DNA of 64,000 bases. Source: an uncultured Eubacteriales bacterium. Its GTDB lineage: Bacteria; Bacillota; Clostridia; Oscillospirales; CAG-272. The DNA lies in assembly GCA_934486825.1 (NCBI GenBank), contig CAKSQF010000005.1, positions 51,223 to 115,222 of the forward strand, read 5' to 3'. The notes under the pieces are model-generated. The model saw only the letters and a list, made by a program, of their open reading frames with translations, was not told where the DNA came from and made no database searches. Positions within the stretch are counted from its first letter, which is position 1; the number at the start of each line of letters is the position of its first letter. This document shows, in pieces, positions 26,209-34,427 of the stretch. The position numbers and the translations under genes were made by a program.

Positions 26209-26769
26209 TCAGTCGTCGGTTTCGCCGATAAGACTTTCACCGTTTGATCGGCGTATAGCACAAACCATTTTTGCAGAATTTATTAAAGCAATTCGTTTTG
26301 ATTTATCCTCTTCCGATAAAAATTTTATACGGAAGTCCTCTTGCGTTTCAATGCCTTCGATTTCAAAGACAACCAGAATAAAATCGCCGTCACTCATCTT
26401 CCATGAACGGATAAATGGGTATATGAGTGAACTTGGCATGGAGTATTTTTCCTTGAGTATTTTTGAAACCTCGCTCATTGTCATACCGATTCTGAGCTTT
26501 GCGATGTCCGAATCACTGACTGCAACCATTTTTTTCTCATCTGTCTCGAAAGGAAGATCCAAGTTGTTATTCCCGGTTGTCAAAGCCGATGTCTGCCTAT
26601 CCGCATTTGTTGTACCGGAAGTCTGCTCATTCCCGGTTGTCAGAACAGGTGTCTGCTTGTTCACATTTGTTATACCGGAAGTCTGCTCATTCCCTGCTGC
26701 CTTTTGGCAGGAACTCAAAAGGCAGAGCATCGCTATTAACAGTATCGATATCAAAATGCGTTTTTTCAT
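26209..26769 (-). CDS. Lipoprotein with 20-residue tandem repeat and BamE-like domain
   Basis: 186 residues from the ATG at 26767-26769, with GAGAGGAATA upstream. Type II signal peptide with lipobox LSSC. The linker has two copies of a 20-residue Asn/Thr-rich unit (each containing GNEQTSG and KQT/RQT). The C-terminal domain starts IAKLRIGMTMSEVSKILKEKY, which resembles the SmpA/BamE fold, and is followed by a beta-rich segment. The function is unknown. A 22-codon ORF precedes it on the same transcript. Confidence 0.65.
   Translation of the reverse strand: MKKRILISILLIAMLCLLSSCQKAAGNEQTSGITNVNKQTPVLTTGNEQTSGTTNADRQTSALTTGNNNLDLPFETDEKKMVAVSDSDIAKLRIGMTMSEVSKILKEKYSMPSSLIYPFIRSWKMSDGDFILVVFEIEGIETQEDFRIKFLSEEDKSKRIALINSAKMVCAIRRSNGESLIGETDD
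26571..26690 (-). repeat. Two tandem copies of a 60-bp unit in the lipoprotein linker
   Basis: 26571-26630 and 26631-26690 match at 51 of 60 positions by eye. The unit is a whole number of codons, so copy-number change keeps the frame. Confidence 0.9.
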
Positions 26770-26879
26770 GAAATTATTCCTCTCATTTATTTGTTTTGTT
26801 CTATCTGTGTGCAATCTGCGCACAGATTGTGCACAGATTGCGCGCCGACCGTCCCTCAAGCGCCGACCGGTGCGCCGAC

Positions 26880-26948
26880 TCAAATGAAAAGCAGATGATA
26901 AGCGGGAGATATTGCGACCGCTTTGCATAAAGAACCGATGATCTTCAT
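26880..26948 (-). CDS. Possible 22-residue leader ORF
   Basis: ATG at 26946-26948 with a near-ideal GGAGGAAAAC ribosome site, reading MKIIGSLCKAVAISPAYHLL then FI and stop. It is the first ORF after a consensus promoter and lies 110 bp upstream of the lipoprotein start. Between them is a repeat-rich stretch with CAATCTG (26812-26818) able to pair with either of two CAGATTG copies (26823-26829, 26834-26840). It could be a regulatory leader peptide or the remains of a lost gene. Confidence 0.4.
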   Translation of the reverse strand: MKIIGSLCKAVAISPAYHLLFI

Positions 26949-26990
26949 GTTTTCCTCCGTTCCGCCGAACTCTGATACCCTTGAAAGCCA

Positions 26991-27019
26991 ATGATACCAT
27001 AAATTTCATGCCGTGTCAA
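26991..27019 (-). promoter_or_regulatory. Consensus promoter for the leader ORF and lipoprotein
   Basis: Minus-strand TTGACA (27014-27019), 17-bp spacer, TATCAT (26991-26996). The 405-bp stretch 26770-27174 therefore holds, right to left, the nagA terminator, this promoter, the 22-codon ORF and the pairing repeats. Confidence 0.75.
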
Positions 27020-27104
27020 GACGTTCTCAGCCATTCTCACCTATAAGACGTAATATCTTACGAAACCGTGACATTTTTTTGAAAAATTTTATAAAATTTT
27101 TTCA

Positions 27105-27147
27105 AAAAAATTCAAAAATAATCGGGGGAGCCGTTTCGGCTCCCCCC
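27105..27147 (-). terminator. Terminator after nagA
   Basis: Stem GGGGGAGCCG (27124-27133), TTT loop, CGGCTCCCCC (27137-27146), followed on the minus strand by GATTATTTTTGAATTTTTT. Confidence 0.9.
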
Positions 27148-27174
27148 GTGAAACTATGTACAAGCGGAGTAAAT

Positions 27175-28272
27175 TTATTTGTTTTCGGATATGGCTCTGC
27201 CGCCTTTTACGGCAAGCTTTATGTCAAGCTTTTCGTCAAGCGCGATGAAATCGGCGTCACAGCCGACGTCGAGCCGTCCCTTGCGGTCGAACGACATCAG
27301 ACTGCACGGAGTGCGCGCCGCCATATAAAAGGCGTCCGCCTCGGGAATACCGAATTCCACGGCTTTTTTTACGCAGTCGAGAAGGGTCGATGTGCTTCCC
27401 GCAAGTGCGCCGTCGTCGGTCCTTGCGACCGAATTTCTGACATGTACGGTCTGACCGCCGAGGTCGTAATCGCCGTCGGACAGTCCGGTCGCGCGCATCG
27501 AATCGCTTATCAGGATCATGCGGTCGCGCCCGAAGGTGCGGTAAAGCATCTTTATCACGCTTTTCTGTATATGCAGACCGTCGCATATGACCTGAACATA
27601 CATGTTTTCGTCGATCGCCGCACCGATCGGTCCGGGCATTCTGTGGAGCAGCGGCGGCATCGCGTTGAAAACATGGGTGAGACAGGTTGCTCCCGCCTTT
27701 GCCGCCGCAACCGTTTGATCGTAGTCGGCTTCGGTGTGTCCGACCGACACGACGCATCCGCAGCTTTGTATAAACCGGATCGTACCGGGCAGCTCGGGAG
27801 CCACCGTCACAAGTTTTACGCCTTTTTCGCCGAGAAGGGCGGAAAATTCGCAAATATCGGGATTTTTAATGAACTTTTCGTTCTGAGCGCCCCTTTTAGA
27901 GGGGTTTATGTAGGGTCCCTCGGCATGGAATCCGAGCACCTCCGCGCCGTTTTCCGGCAGAGGCGTGAAGACCGCGCGGCGTATTTTCTCAAAGTCCTCG
28001 GTCATCGTGGTCGGAAGCCATGACAGGGTTCCGTTTTTTGCGAGAAACTCTGCCATGACCGCAAGAGAATCGGCAGAGCCGTCCATTGTGTCGCATCCGA
28101 CGCACCCGTGGGTGTGAATATCGACAAGTCCGGGGTAGACATGCAGACCGTGCAGGTCGGTGACGCTTACTTCTTCGCCCTCCTGCGGTATCGGTTCGGC
28201 GAATACGCCGTCGCGCACGCCGAACTTTGTGATTTTTCGGTCGGCAAAGCAGTTTTCGTAGATATGAAGCAT
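27175..28272 (-). CDS. nagA: N-acetylglucosamine-6-phosphate deacetylase NagA
   Basis: 365 residues, amidohydrolase fold. Metal-site His53 and His55 lie in VDIHTHGCVG, Glu118 in GFHAEGPYINPSKRGA, and later motifs include VSVGHTEADYDQ, THVFNAMPPLLHRMPGPIG, ICDGLHIQ and ILISDSMRATGL, the last with the catalytic Asp. It makes glucosamine-6-phosphate, the substrate of the NagB domain encoded 10 bp upstream. Last gene of the amino-sugar operon. Confidence 0.95.
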   Translation of the reverse strand: MLHIYENCFADRKITKFGVRDGVFAEPIPQEGEEVSVTDLHGLHVYPGLVDIHTHGCVGCDTMDGSADSLAVMAEFLAKNGTLSWLPTTMTEDFEKIRRAVFTPLPENGAEVLGFHAEGPYINPSKRGAQNEKFIKNPDICEFSALLGEKGVKLVTVAPELPGTIRFIQSCGCVVSVGHTEADYDQTVAAAKAGATCLTHVFNAMPPLLHRMPGPIGAAIDENMYVQVICDGLHIQKSVIKMLYRTFGRDRMILISDSMRATGLSDGDYDLGGQTVHVRNSVARTDDGALAGSTSTLLDCVKKAVEFGIPEADAFYMAARTPCSLMSFDRKGRLDVGCDADFIALDEKLDIKLAVKGGRAISENK

Positions 28273-28282
28273 TTTTTACACC

Positions 28283-29884
28283 TCAGAGAAGTGCGGCGCC
28301 GAGCGAGCCCGCATCGTTTTCAAGGGTTGATATTTCGATCGCAACGTCACTGCTCGGGATCTTCGGCAGAAGCATCGGTATGAGCAGATTGCCTCTTGAC
28401 GTTATTCCTCCCGCGAGAATTACCGCGTCCGGACCGAAGACGTTTATAAGACTTGTAATTCCGACTGCGAGGTAATGAGTGTATTTTTCAAGGAGTTTTG
28501 CGGCGACCTTGCACCCTTTTTCGTAGGCGTCGAAGACGGCTTCTCCGTCAAGTCTGCCCTTTTCCGTTGCGAGCTTCGAGAGCAGGCTGTCAGGCTCGTT
28601 TTGCACAGCCTCCTTTGCCGAGGCGATGAGCGCGCTGACCGACGCGTACTGCTCCCAGCAACCGTGCTGTCCGCAGGGGCAGGGACGTCCGCCGTCGGCT
28701 TCGATTATTATATGTCCGATCTCGCCCATACTGCTCTTGCCGTGGGCGATAGAGCCGTCGAATATTATGCCGCCGCCGATGCCTGTTCCGAGGGTTATCA
28801 TGATTATGTTCTGATATTTCTTACCCGCGCCGAATTCGGATTCGCCGAGGGCTGCGCAGTTTGCGTCGTTATCGACGGTTACGGGCATATCGACAAGCTT
28901 CGAAAGCGCGGAGCCGAGCGGGGTCGATCTGAAGGGCAGGTTTGCGGCGTTTACTCTGCCGTCTCTGATTATTCCGGGGGTGCCGACGCCGACCGTTTTT
29001 ACCGGATAGAGCTTTTTCAGGCGGTTACATTCGTCGGCGATACTGCTTATGAGCGTGTCAGCCGATGCCTTTTCGGTGCGGATCGAGCTTTTGTAAATCA
29101 GCTTTCTGCCTTCGACGACCGCGAATTTCACATTTGTTCCGCCGATATCGACACCGAGTCGTGTACCCGAATACGCGTCCTTGTCGCAGATGAGCACAAC
29201 GTCGGGATGAACCTTTAACAGGGTTGCGGGCACCGATGTGTTGATATCCTCGTCGAGAAGCTCGGACACAACCCTTGATTTCGACGCGCCCGACGCAAGC
29301 AGGATTATTTTCTTCGATTTCAGTATGGATGCGATGCCCATTGTGATCGCGCGGCGCGGAACGTCGTCCTCCGAATCGAAGAAGCGGGAGTTCGCATCGA
29401 CCGTGCTTTCCGAAAGCTCGGTCAGATGGGTTGCCGAGTTCAGATTCGCTCCCGGCTCGTTGAAGCCGATATGACCGTTCCTGCCGATTCCGAGGATCTG
29501 GAGGTCGATGCCGCCGTGGGCTTCGATGTTCTTTTCGTAATCGAGACATTCCTTTTCGGGATTGTCGGTCATTCCGTTCGGAACGAATGTGTTGTTTATG
29601 TCTATGTTGACCTTTGAGAAAAGCTGTTCGTTCATGAAGTAGCGGTAGCTCTGCGGACTGTCCGGGGATATTGGGTAATATTCATCCAGATTGAAGGTCG
29701 TCACATCCGAAAAGTCTATGTCGCCGCGGCGGTTCATGCTTACAAGGTGGCGGTACATACCAACCGGGGTCGAGCCGGTCGCAAGACCGAGAACGCTGTT
29801 TGGGTTCAGTATGAGCTGGCTTGCCACAAGTCTTGCGGCTTGTGCGGACAGCTCGTTGTAATCTTCGCATACTATAACGCGCAT
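28283..29884 (-). CDS. nagB: NagB-ROK fusion: glucosamine-6-phosphate deaminase plus ROK-family sugar kinase
   Basis: 533 residues. Residues 1-240 are a complete NagB: GLATGSTPVGMY, NLDEYY (Asp67) and GIGRNGHIGFNEPG (His138, Glu143). Residues 243-533 are a complete ROK kinase: GVDIGGTNVKFAVVEG phosphate loop, VDNDANCAALGE, GTGIGGGII and the zinc motif CPCGQHGCWEQ preceded by EIGHI. There is no linker and no internal stop. With NagA downstream, one operon covers phosphorylation of an amino sugar (probably GlcNAc), deacetylation and deamination to fructose-6-phosphate. The kinase substrate is inferred. The start codon follows GGAGGAAACA. Confidence 0.92.
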   Translation of the reverse strand: MRVIVCEDYNELSAQAARLVASQLILNPNSVLGLATGSTPVGMYRHLVSMNRRGDIDFSDVTTFNLDEYYPISPDSPQSYRYFMNEQLFSKVNIDINNTFVPNGMTDNPEKECLDYEKNIEAHGGIDLQILGIGRNGHIGFNEPGANLNSATHLTELSESTVDANSRFFDSEDDVPRRAITMGIASILKSKKIILLASGASKSRVVSELLDEDINTSVPATLLKVHPDVVLICDKDAYSGTRLGVDIGGTNVKFAVVEGRKLIYKSSIRTEKASADTLISSIADECNRLKKLYPVKTVGVGTPGIIRDGRVNAANLPFRSTPLGSALSKLVDMPVTVDNDANCAALGESEFGAGKKYQNIIMITLGTGIGGGIIFDGSIAHGKSSMGEIGHIIIEADGGRPCPCGQHGCWEQYASVSALIASAKEAVQNEPDSLLSKLATEKGRLDGEAVFDAYEKGCKVAAKLLEKYTHYLAVGITSLINVFGPDAVILAGGITSRGNLLIPMLLPKIPSSDVAIEISTLENDAGSLGAALL

Positions 29885-29926
29885 ATTGTTTCCTCCGTTT
29901 GAAACTTATCTGAATCGGGAAAAAGA

Positions 29927-29955
29927 ATTGTAGCACACATGACCGTATTTGTCAA
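29927..29955 (-). promoter_or_regulatory. Promoter for the nagB-ROK/nagA operon
   Basis: Minus-strand TTGACA (29950-29955), 17-bp spacer, TACAAT (29927-29932), 43 bp upstream of the start. It lies in the short gap behind the DUF4886 gene, which has no clear terminator of its own. Confidence 0.75.
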
Positions 29956-29980
29956 TACACTCCGATGCATGAGAATGTTA

Positions 29981-31843
29981 TCATTTCTTCGGAATGTATA
30001 TTCCGAAATGGGATGCCGCATCGGATATATCTGTGATCTCGGTACTGCTTCCGAGCATCGATATGTTGAAAGCGCGCGAGGTGTAGTCAGCCCACCAATC
30101 TTCGGTAACGATCACGATTTTGCTTTTTTCGACTCCGGGACGGGCGGAGGTCAGGCGCGAGTCGCCCTTCCATGCCTCGGGGCGGTACTGCCAGCCCTCT
30201 TCAACGACGATGACCGAGCCGACCGGGAGACTTTCTCTCGTGAAACGTATGGTCGCGGCAAAGAATTTCGAGTTGCCCGCAGCCCGGATGATTTTGTCCC
30301 ACGAACCGGTTTCGGTGGCGTTCCAGTAACCGCGCACGAGGGTGAGATCGAGCTTTTCGTAATCGGACAGATCGATTTCGGGAAGCGGATCGCTTTCAAA
30401 GGTCACCTTTTTGTCGGGGACCGTTTTCCCGGTCGGGAAATAGAACCTCATGTGGGAGGCGACATTCTTTTCGCTTGTCAGATCCTTCCCGGCACCCGCC
30501 GCCGACAGGTTGAAGGCGCGGTATCTGTATCCTTCCCAGAAGCCCTCGGTAACCACAAGCACATCGGTCGTCACCACTCCGGGTCTGCCGCTCTGCACGC
30601 CCGAATTTGCCCATGCCTCGGGGCGATACTGCCAGCCTTCGTCAAGGACTATGACCGTTCCGACGGGCAGTGTCTCCCTGTTGAACAGCTCGGTCGCGTA
30701 AAAGAATTTCGAATTGCCCGCAGAGGCGATCACCCTGCCCCACGAGCCGGAGTCGGTGCTGTTCCAGTATGCGCAGGGGGTAAAATCATAGGTAAATTCG
30801 GTGTATCCCGAAAGATCGAAGGTCGGCTTTTCGGTGTAGACCGAGGCGATCGTCTCAAACGGAGACTCAATGCTGTTTTTCACCGATTCGAGTATCAGCA
30901 TAAGATCGCTGTCCGAAAGCGAGAGCGACGCCGGATTGTATTTTATGCTGTCGGGGATTTTTCCGGTCAGCGACGAGTACCAGACATAACCGGTGAGAAA
31001 GCGCGCGCTTTCGTTCAGATGGTAGCCGTCACGGGTCACGCGGTCGCCGAAATAGCCTGTGCGTATGTCCTGCACGGCTGTGCCCGACGGTATGATTATC
31101 GGGAAAGCCTCAGTCGGGATGACTGCCGTTTTCACGGCGTTGACTATTGCCTCATACATCTTCGTCTGGCTGTTTTTGTAGTTTGCGAACGCACTGTGGG
31201 TGCTGTCCGACTGGTACGCCCATGTCATGTGCCATGCGAGCTTACAGTCGGGATTCGTTTTGTTTTCGTTCACATAGGATGTAAGATATCTGAGCGGCGC
31301 CTTGTAGGTGGACGGCTGACCTGACGAGCCGCTCGCCTGCTGCATTGTGATTATGTCCCAGTCCTCGTCCTTTATCGCGTAGAGCAGAGAGGTGTCCGCA
31401 CGTTCGACGAATTTTCCGCCCGAGGAAGCGTCCGCCTTGAAATAGCGGTATGCATTTTTGTTGTTTCTTGCATTTGCCGCATGGGTGTCGAGCGTACAGC
31501 CGCCGATGTAGAGGTTGCCTACAACGACATTTTCGACCCCTTCGGCTTTTGCGATGCCGTAAAGGTATGTGGTCGCATCCTCCGAAAAGCTGTTGCCGAT
31601 CGCAAGAACCTTAAGCGTTTTTCCGTTCCAGTCCCTGTTTGCGTATTCGTAGCCGCTGTCCGGTACTGTCGGATCCGGCGGCAAAGCCGTCGTTCCGGGT
31701 GCGGCTGTTGCCGTACCGCCGACCGTCGTGCCGCTGTCGGCTGCGGTCGTACCGTTTCCCGTGTCTTTTGCGCATGCCGCAAGGGACAGCGCAAGCGAAA
31801 ATGCCGATAAAATGCAGATCGTACTGCGTATAAGCCTGTTCAT
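29981..31843 (-). CDS. DUF4886 SGNH-like lipoprotein with duplicated C-terminal domain
   Basis: 620 residues from the ATG at 31841-31843 with GGGGAGA upstream. Lipobox LAAC, then a Thr/Gly/Ala-rich linker. The DUF4886 domain (about 45-330) has the SGNH serine block LAIGNSFSEDA and the catalytic Asp-His block RDGYHLNES. Two copies of a ~125-residue domain follow (about 345-468 and 494-620), sharing YWNxTxxGSW, AGNSKFFxAT, LPVGxVIVxxEGWQYRPEAW, RPGV and SRAFN/YRAFN-type segments. The domain is probably glycan-binding or esterase-associated, but I do not recognise it. Secreted esterase acting on plant or host glycans is a reasonable guess. Confidence 0.78.
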   Translation of the reverse strand: MNRLIRSTICILSAFSLALSLAACAKDTGNGTTAADSGTTVGGTATAAPGTTALPPDPTVPDSGYEYANRDWNGKTLKVLAIGNSFSEDATTYLYGIAKAEGVENVVVGNLYIGGCTLDTHAANARNNKNAYRYFKADASSGGKFVERADTSLLYAIKDEDWDIITMQQASGSSGQPSTYKAPLRYLTSYVNENKTNPDCKLAWHMTWAYQSDSTHSAFANYKNSQTKMYEAIVNAVKTAVIPTEAFPIIIPSGTAVQDIRTGYFGDRVTRDGYHLNESARFLTGYVWYSSLTGKIPDSIKYNPASLSLSDSDLMLILESVKNSIESPFETIASVYTEKPTFDLSGYTEFTYDFTPCAYWNSTDSGSWGRVIASAGNSKFFYATELFNRETLPVGTVIVLDEGWQYRPEAWANSGVQSGRPGVVTTDVLVVTEGFWEGYRYRAFNLSAAGAGKDLTSEKNVASHMRFYFPTGKTVPDKKVTFESDPLPEIDLSDYEKLDLTLVRGYWNATETGSWDKIIRAAGNSKFFAATIRFTRESLPVGSVIVVEEGWQYRPEAWKGDSRLTSARPGVEKSKIVIVTEDWWADYTSRAFNISMLGSSTEITDISDAASHFGIYIPKK

Positions 31844-31876
31844 CTTCCGATTTCTCCCCGTAAAGTATTTGACCTT

Positions 31877-31905
31877 ATTATATCGGAAAGAAACAATAAA
31901 ATCAA
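31877..31905 (-). promoter_or_regulatory. Promoter for the DUF4886 lipoprotein
   Basis: Minus-strand TTGATT (31900-31905), 17-bp spacer, TATAAT (31877-31882). Confidence 0.65.
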
Positions 31906-31942
31906 TAGAAAAACTCAAAAAAAGCAGAATGGTACCGAAGGA

Positions 31943-31970
31943 TTGACAATCCGTACAAAAGTGGTATAAT
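31943..31970 (+). promoter_or_regulatory. Promoter for the MATE transporter
   Basis: TTGACA (31943-31948), 16-bp spacer, TATAAT (31965-31970), both hexamers perfect. Confidence 0.75.
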
Positions 31971-32008
31971 TATTTACCGTGAATGATATTGCGGAAAGGA
32001 CGTATACT

Positions 32009-33409
32009 ATGACAGCGACAAAACGCAGAACCGACAAAAAAGAGCTGTTTGAAAAGGCACCGGTTGAGAAGGCGCTTCTCATAATGGCTGTGCCGACCGT
32101 GATAAGCCAGCTTATCAACCTCGTATACAACATGGTTGACACCATATATATAGGGAGAACCGGCAATCCGGACATGACCGCCGCGGTCACGCTTGCATTT
32201 ACCGTTTTCATGATGACGATCGCTTTTTCCAATCTTTTCGGTGTCGGAGCAAGCAGTCTTATGGCAAGACTTGCGGGATCGGGCGACAGGAAAACCGCAA
32301 GAGCGGTATCCGCCGCCGGTTTTTACGGCGCGGTTGTCGTTTCGGTCATTTACTCCCTGCTTGTCGGCATATTTGCCGACCCGCTTCTGCGGCTTCTCGG
32401 TGCGAGTGAAAATACCATCGGCTACGCAAAGCAGTACACAATGATCGTTGTCGTGGCGGGATGCCTTCCGACAGTGCTGTCGGCTGTCGCCGCGCATCTT
32501 ATACGCGGGTCGGGCTATTCGAGGCAGGCAAGCATAGGACTGAGCATGGGCGGTATCCTCAATATTTTTCTCGATCCGCTTTTCATGTTTGTACTGCTCC
32601 CGAAGGGATATGAGATCGTCGGTGCGGCGATCGCCACTCTTGTATCGAATGTCGTCTCCTGCATATATCTTACGGTTACATTGGCGGTGCTGTCGAAAAA
32701 GACGGTGCTGTCTGCCGATCCGCGGGAGATAAGAGGCATGAACCGGGACGCATGGAAGGGACTTTTTTCGGTCGGAGTGCCGTCCGCAATGCTGACCGGG
32801 CTTTTCGATCTGGCAAATATCGTGCTGAATTATCTTATGGCTGCGCACGGCGACCCCGAGCTTGCGGCTGTCGGAATAGTGATGAAGGCGGAACGTCTGC
32901 CGAACGCGATAAACATCGGTATATGTCAGGGTATGCTCCCGATCGTTGCCTACAACTTTGCCTCCGGCGATCACAAGAGGATGAACCGCACGGTGAACAC
33001 CGCAAGACTGTGGGGAGTGATCGTTTCGGTTGCGACTTTACTGCTTTACGAGCTGTTTTCGCCGTCGGTCTGCCGACTTTTCCTCGATGTCGGCGAAAAC
33101 AACATGAGCGCCGCGAAAACGATAATGCTTGCGACCGTTTTTCTGAGAATAAGATGCACATCCTCCCTGCCGCAGTTCTTCAATTACAGCACCTCCTACT
33201 GCATGCAGGCGGTCGGCTACGGATCGGGAACGCTTCTGCACGCATGCGTAAGGGAACTGGTATTCTATATTCCGTTTATGATCCTTTTTAATCGTCTGTT
33301 CGGAATGTACGGACTCACGGCGGCGATCATCGCGGGAGAAAGCTGCGGTGCGCTGTTTGCGCTTCTGATTTTCGGACGCTGGAAGAAAAAGCATGTCAAT
33401 CTGATATGA
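32009..33409 (+). CDS. MATE family efflux transporter
   Basis: 466 residues from the ATG at 32009, eight bases after GGAAAGGA; a GTG at 31979 is in frame but lies almost on the promoter. Twelve membrane helices in two halves, with the MATE phrases AVPTVISQLINLVYNMVDTI, GVGASSLMARLAG, RGSGYSRQASIGLSMGGILNI and NIGICQGMLPIVAYNFASG. It should export cationic compounds using Na+ or H+. The substrate is unknown. Confidence 0.92.
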   Translation: MTATKRRTDKKELFEKAPVEKALLIMAVPTVISQLINLVYNMVDTIYIGRTGNPDMTAAVTLAFTVFMMTIAFSNLFGVGASSLMARLAGSGDRKTARAVSAAGFYGAVVVSVIYSLLVGIFADPLLRLLGASENTIGYAKQYTMIVVVAGCLPTVLSAVAAHLIRGSGYSRQASIGLSMGGILNIFLDPLFMFVLLPKGYEIVGAAIATLVSNVVSCIYLTVTLAVLSKKTVLSADPREIRGMNRDAWKGLFSVGVPSAMLTGLFDLANIVLNYLMAAHGDPELAAVGIVMKAERLPNAINIGICQGMLPIVAYNFASGDHKRMNRTVNTARLWGVIVSVATLLLYELFSPSVCRLFLDVGENNMSAAKTIMLATVFLRIRCTSSLPQFFNYSTSYCMQAVGYGSGTLLHACVRELVFYIPFMILFNRLFGMYGLTAAIIAGESCGALFALLIFGRWKKKHVNLI

Positions 33410-33419
33410 CAAAATTTGT

Positions 33420-33465
33420 GCAAAAATCGGACATTTAAGAAAAGCGGCGCAAAAATCGGACATTT
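33420..33465 (+). repeat. Two direct repeats upstream of the lipoprotein pair
   Basis: The 17-bp sequence GCAAAAATCGGACATTT occurs at 33420-33436 and 33449-33465, a 29-bp period, 28 bp upstream of the -35 box. Possible activator sites. Confidence 0.6.
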
Positions 33466-33492
33466 CCGGGTTAAAGATGTCTGTTTTTTATC

Positions 33493-33521
33493 TTGTATTT
33501 GTCGATCGGATTTGCTAAAAT
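33493..33521 (+). promoter_or_regulatory. Promoter for the tandem lipoprotein genes
   Basis: TTGTAT (33493-33498), 17-bp spacer, TAAAAT (33516-33521), with an extended TTTGC just before the -10. Confidence 0.6.
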
Positions 33522-33584
33522 AGTCAGTACAGACGGAGCCGTGTCCTAACGCTCCGAAAAAAATACGAAAGAGAGAGCAAAAAG

Positions 33585-34406
33585 ATGAAAAAACTTATCA
33601 GAACGATTGCATGTCTTATGGCAGTCGCAACGCTGGCGGTATCGATGGCAGCCTGCGGCGGCGACAATGCGACCACTACCGCGGCAGCGGCTGCAACGAC
33701 CGTAGCGGCTGCAACGACAACCGGCAAGACGACGACAACCGGAGCGGCAACAACGACAGTTCCGACAACAACCGTCGTCGCGCCCGTAACCAACCCGCAG
33801 ACCGGACCCTATGCCTTCTATCAGGAGGATGAGGTTGTTGAGTTCAGCGGATTCACCATGGTCAACAACAACGGCTACGGCGAACAGCTTGAGGACGGCT
33901 CCATCCGCGCCGAGAGCAGACTTACGATGTATACCGCATGGGATGCGACCATGAAGTACGGAAAGATCACGGTCGATATCACATCGGCGGCTGACAACGA
34001 ATCGAACGACAACGGTGTATGCTTCGGTATACAGGGCAAGGGCATGAAGGGCATCCTTGAGGAGGATCCCACCGCAAACCCCTATTTCTTCGAAAAGGAT
34101 TATGCTTACTACATCTGCTTTGTCAGCGACAGCGGAACATTCGGACTCTGCAAGGTATGGTGGAATACCAAGTCATGGACAAACCTCCAGTGGGCGGGCA
34201 AGCTCGACGGCTACACACACGGCGACCGCTTCACGATCACTGCCGAAATCCACGAGGGCGGAGTTATAAAGTGTTACTATAACGGTCAGCTTCTCATAGA
34301 GTATACCGATCCCGATCCCATCATCGGCGGAGAAGGCTTCGGCTTCAGACTTGAAGAAAAGAACGTTGTATGCCATTCGATCAAGATCGAACCCAGCGAT
34401 AACTGA
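33585..34406 (+). CDS. Thr/Ala-linker lipoprotein with concanavalin-like domain, copy 1
   Basis: 273 residues. Type II signal peptide with lipobox MAAC (Cys24), a ~40-residue Ala/Thr linker, then a ~200-residue beta-rich domain (YAFYQEDEVVEFSGF, GKITVDITSAADNESNDNGVCFGIQGKG, FTITAEIHEGGVIKCYYNGQLLIEY). The domain looks like the concanavalin/LamG-type jelly rolls of glycan-binding or 3-keto-disaccharide hydrolase proteins, but no catalytic residues stand out. Copy 2 follows 21 bp downstream and copy 3 is at 58.4 kb. Its codons for residues 21-80 are identical to those in copy 2. Confidence 0.75.
   Translation: MKKLIRTIACLMAVATLAVSMAACGGDNATTTAAAAATTVAAATTTGKTTTTGAATTTVPTTTVVAPVTNPQTGPYAFYQEDEVVEFSGFTMVNNNGYGEQLEDGSIRAESRLTMYTAWDATMKYGKITVDITSAADNESNDNGVCFGIQGKGMKGILEEDPTANPYFFEKDYAYYICFVSDSGTFGLCKVWWNTKSWTNLQWAGKLDGYTHGDRFTITAEIHEGGVIKCYYNGQLLIEYTDPDPIIGGEGFGFRLEEKNVVCHSIKIEPSDN
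33645..33824 (+). repeat. 180-bp perfect direct repeat, copy A
   Basis: Identical base for base, by my reading, to 34488-34667. It starts at the ATG codon of MAAC in the lipobox and ends exactly at a codon boundary (Tyr-Gln), 60 codons. The sequence on each side differs immediately between the two genes. Confidence 0.92.
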
Positions 34407-34427
34407 TATTTCAATAAGGAGAAGATA

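Noticed and set aside
33524..33793. Minus-strand Val/Ala-rich 89-codon frame
   Set aside because: Low-complexity antisense of the Ala/Thr linker in lipoprotein copy 1; no start site.
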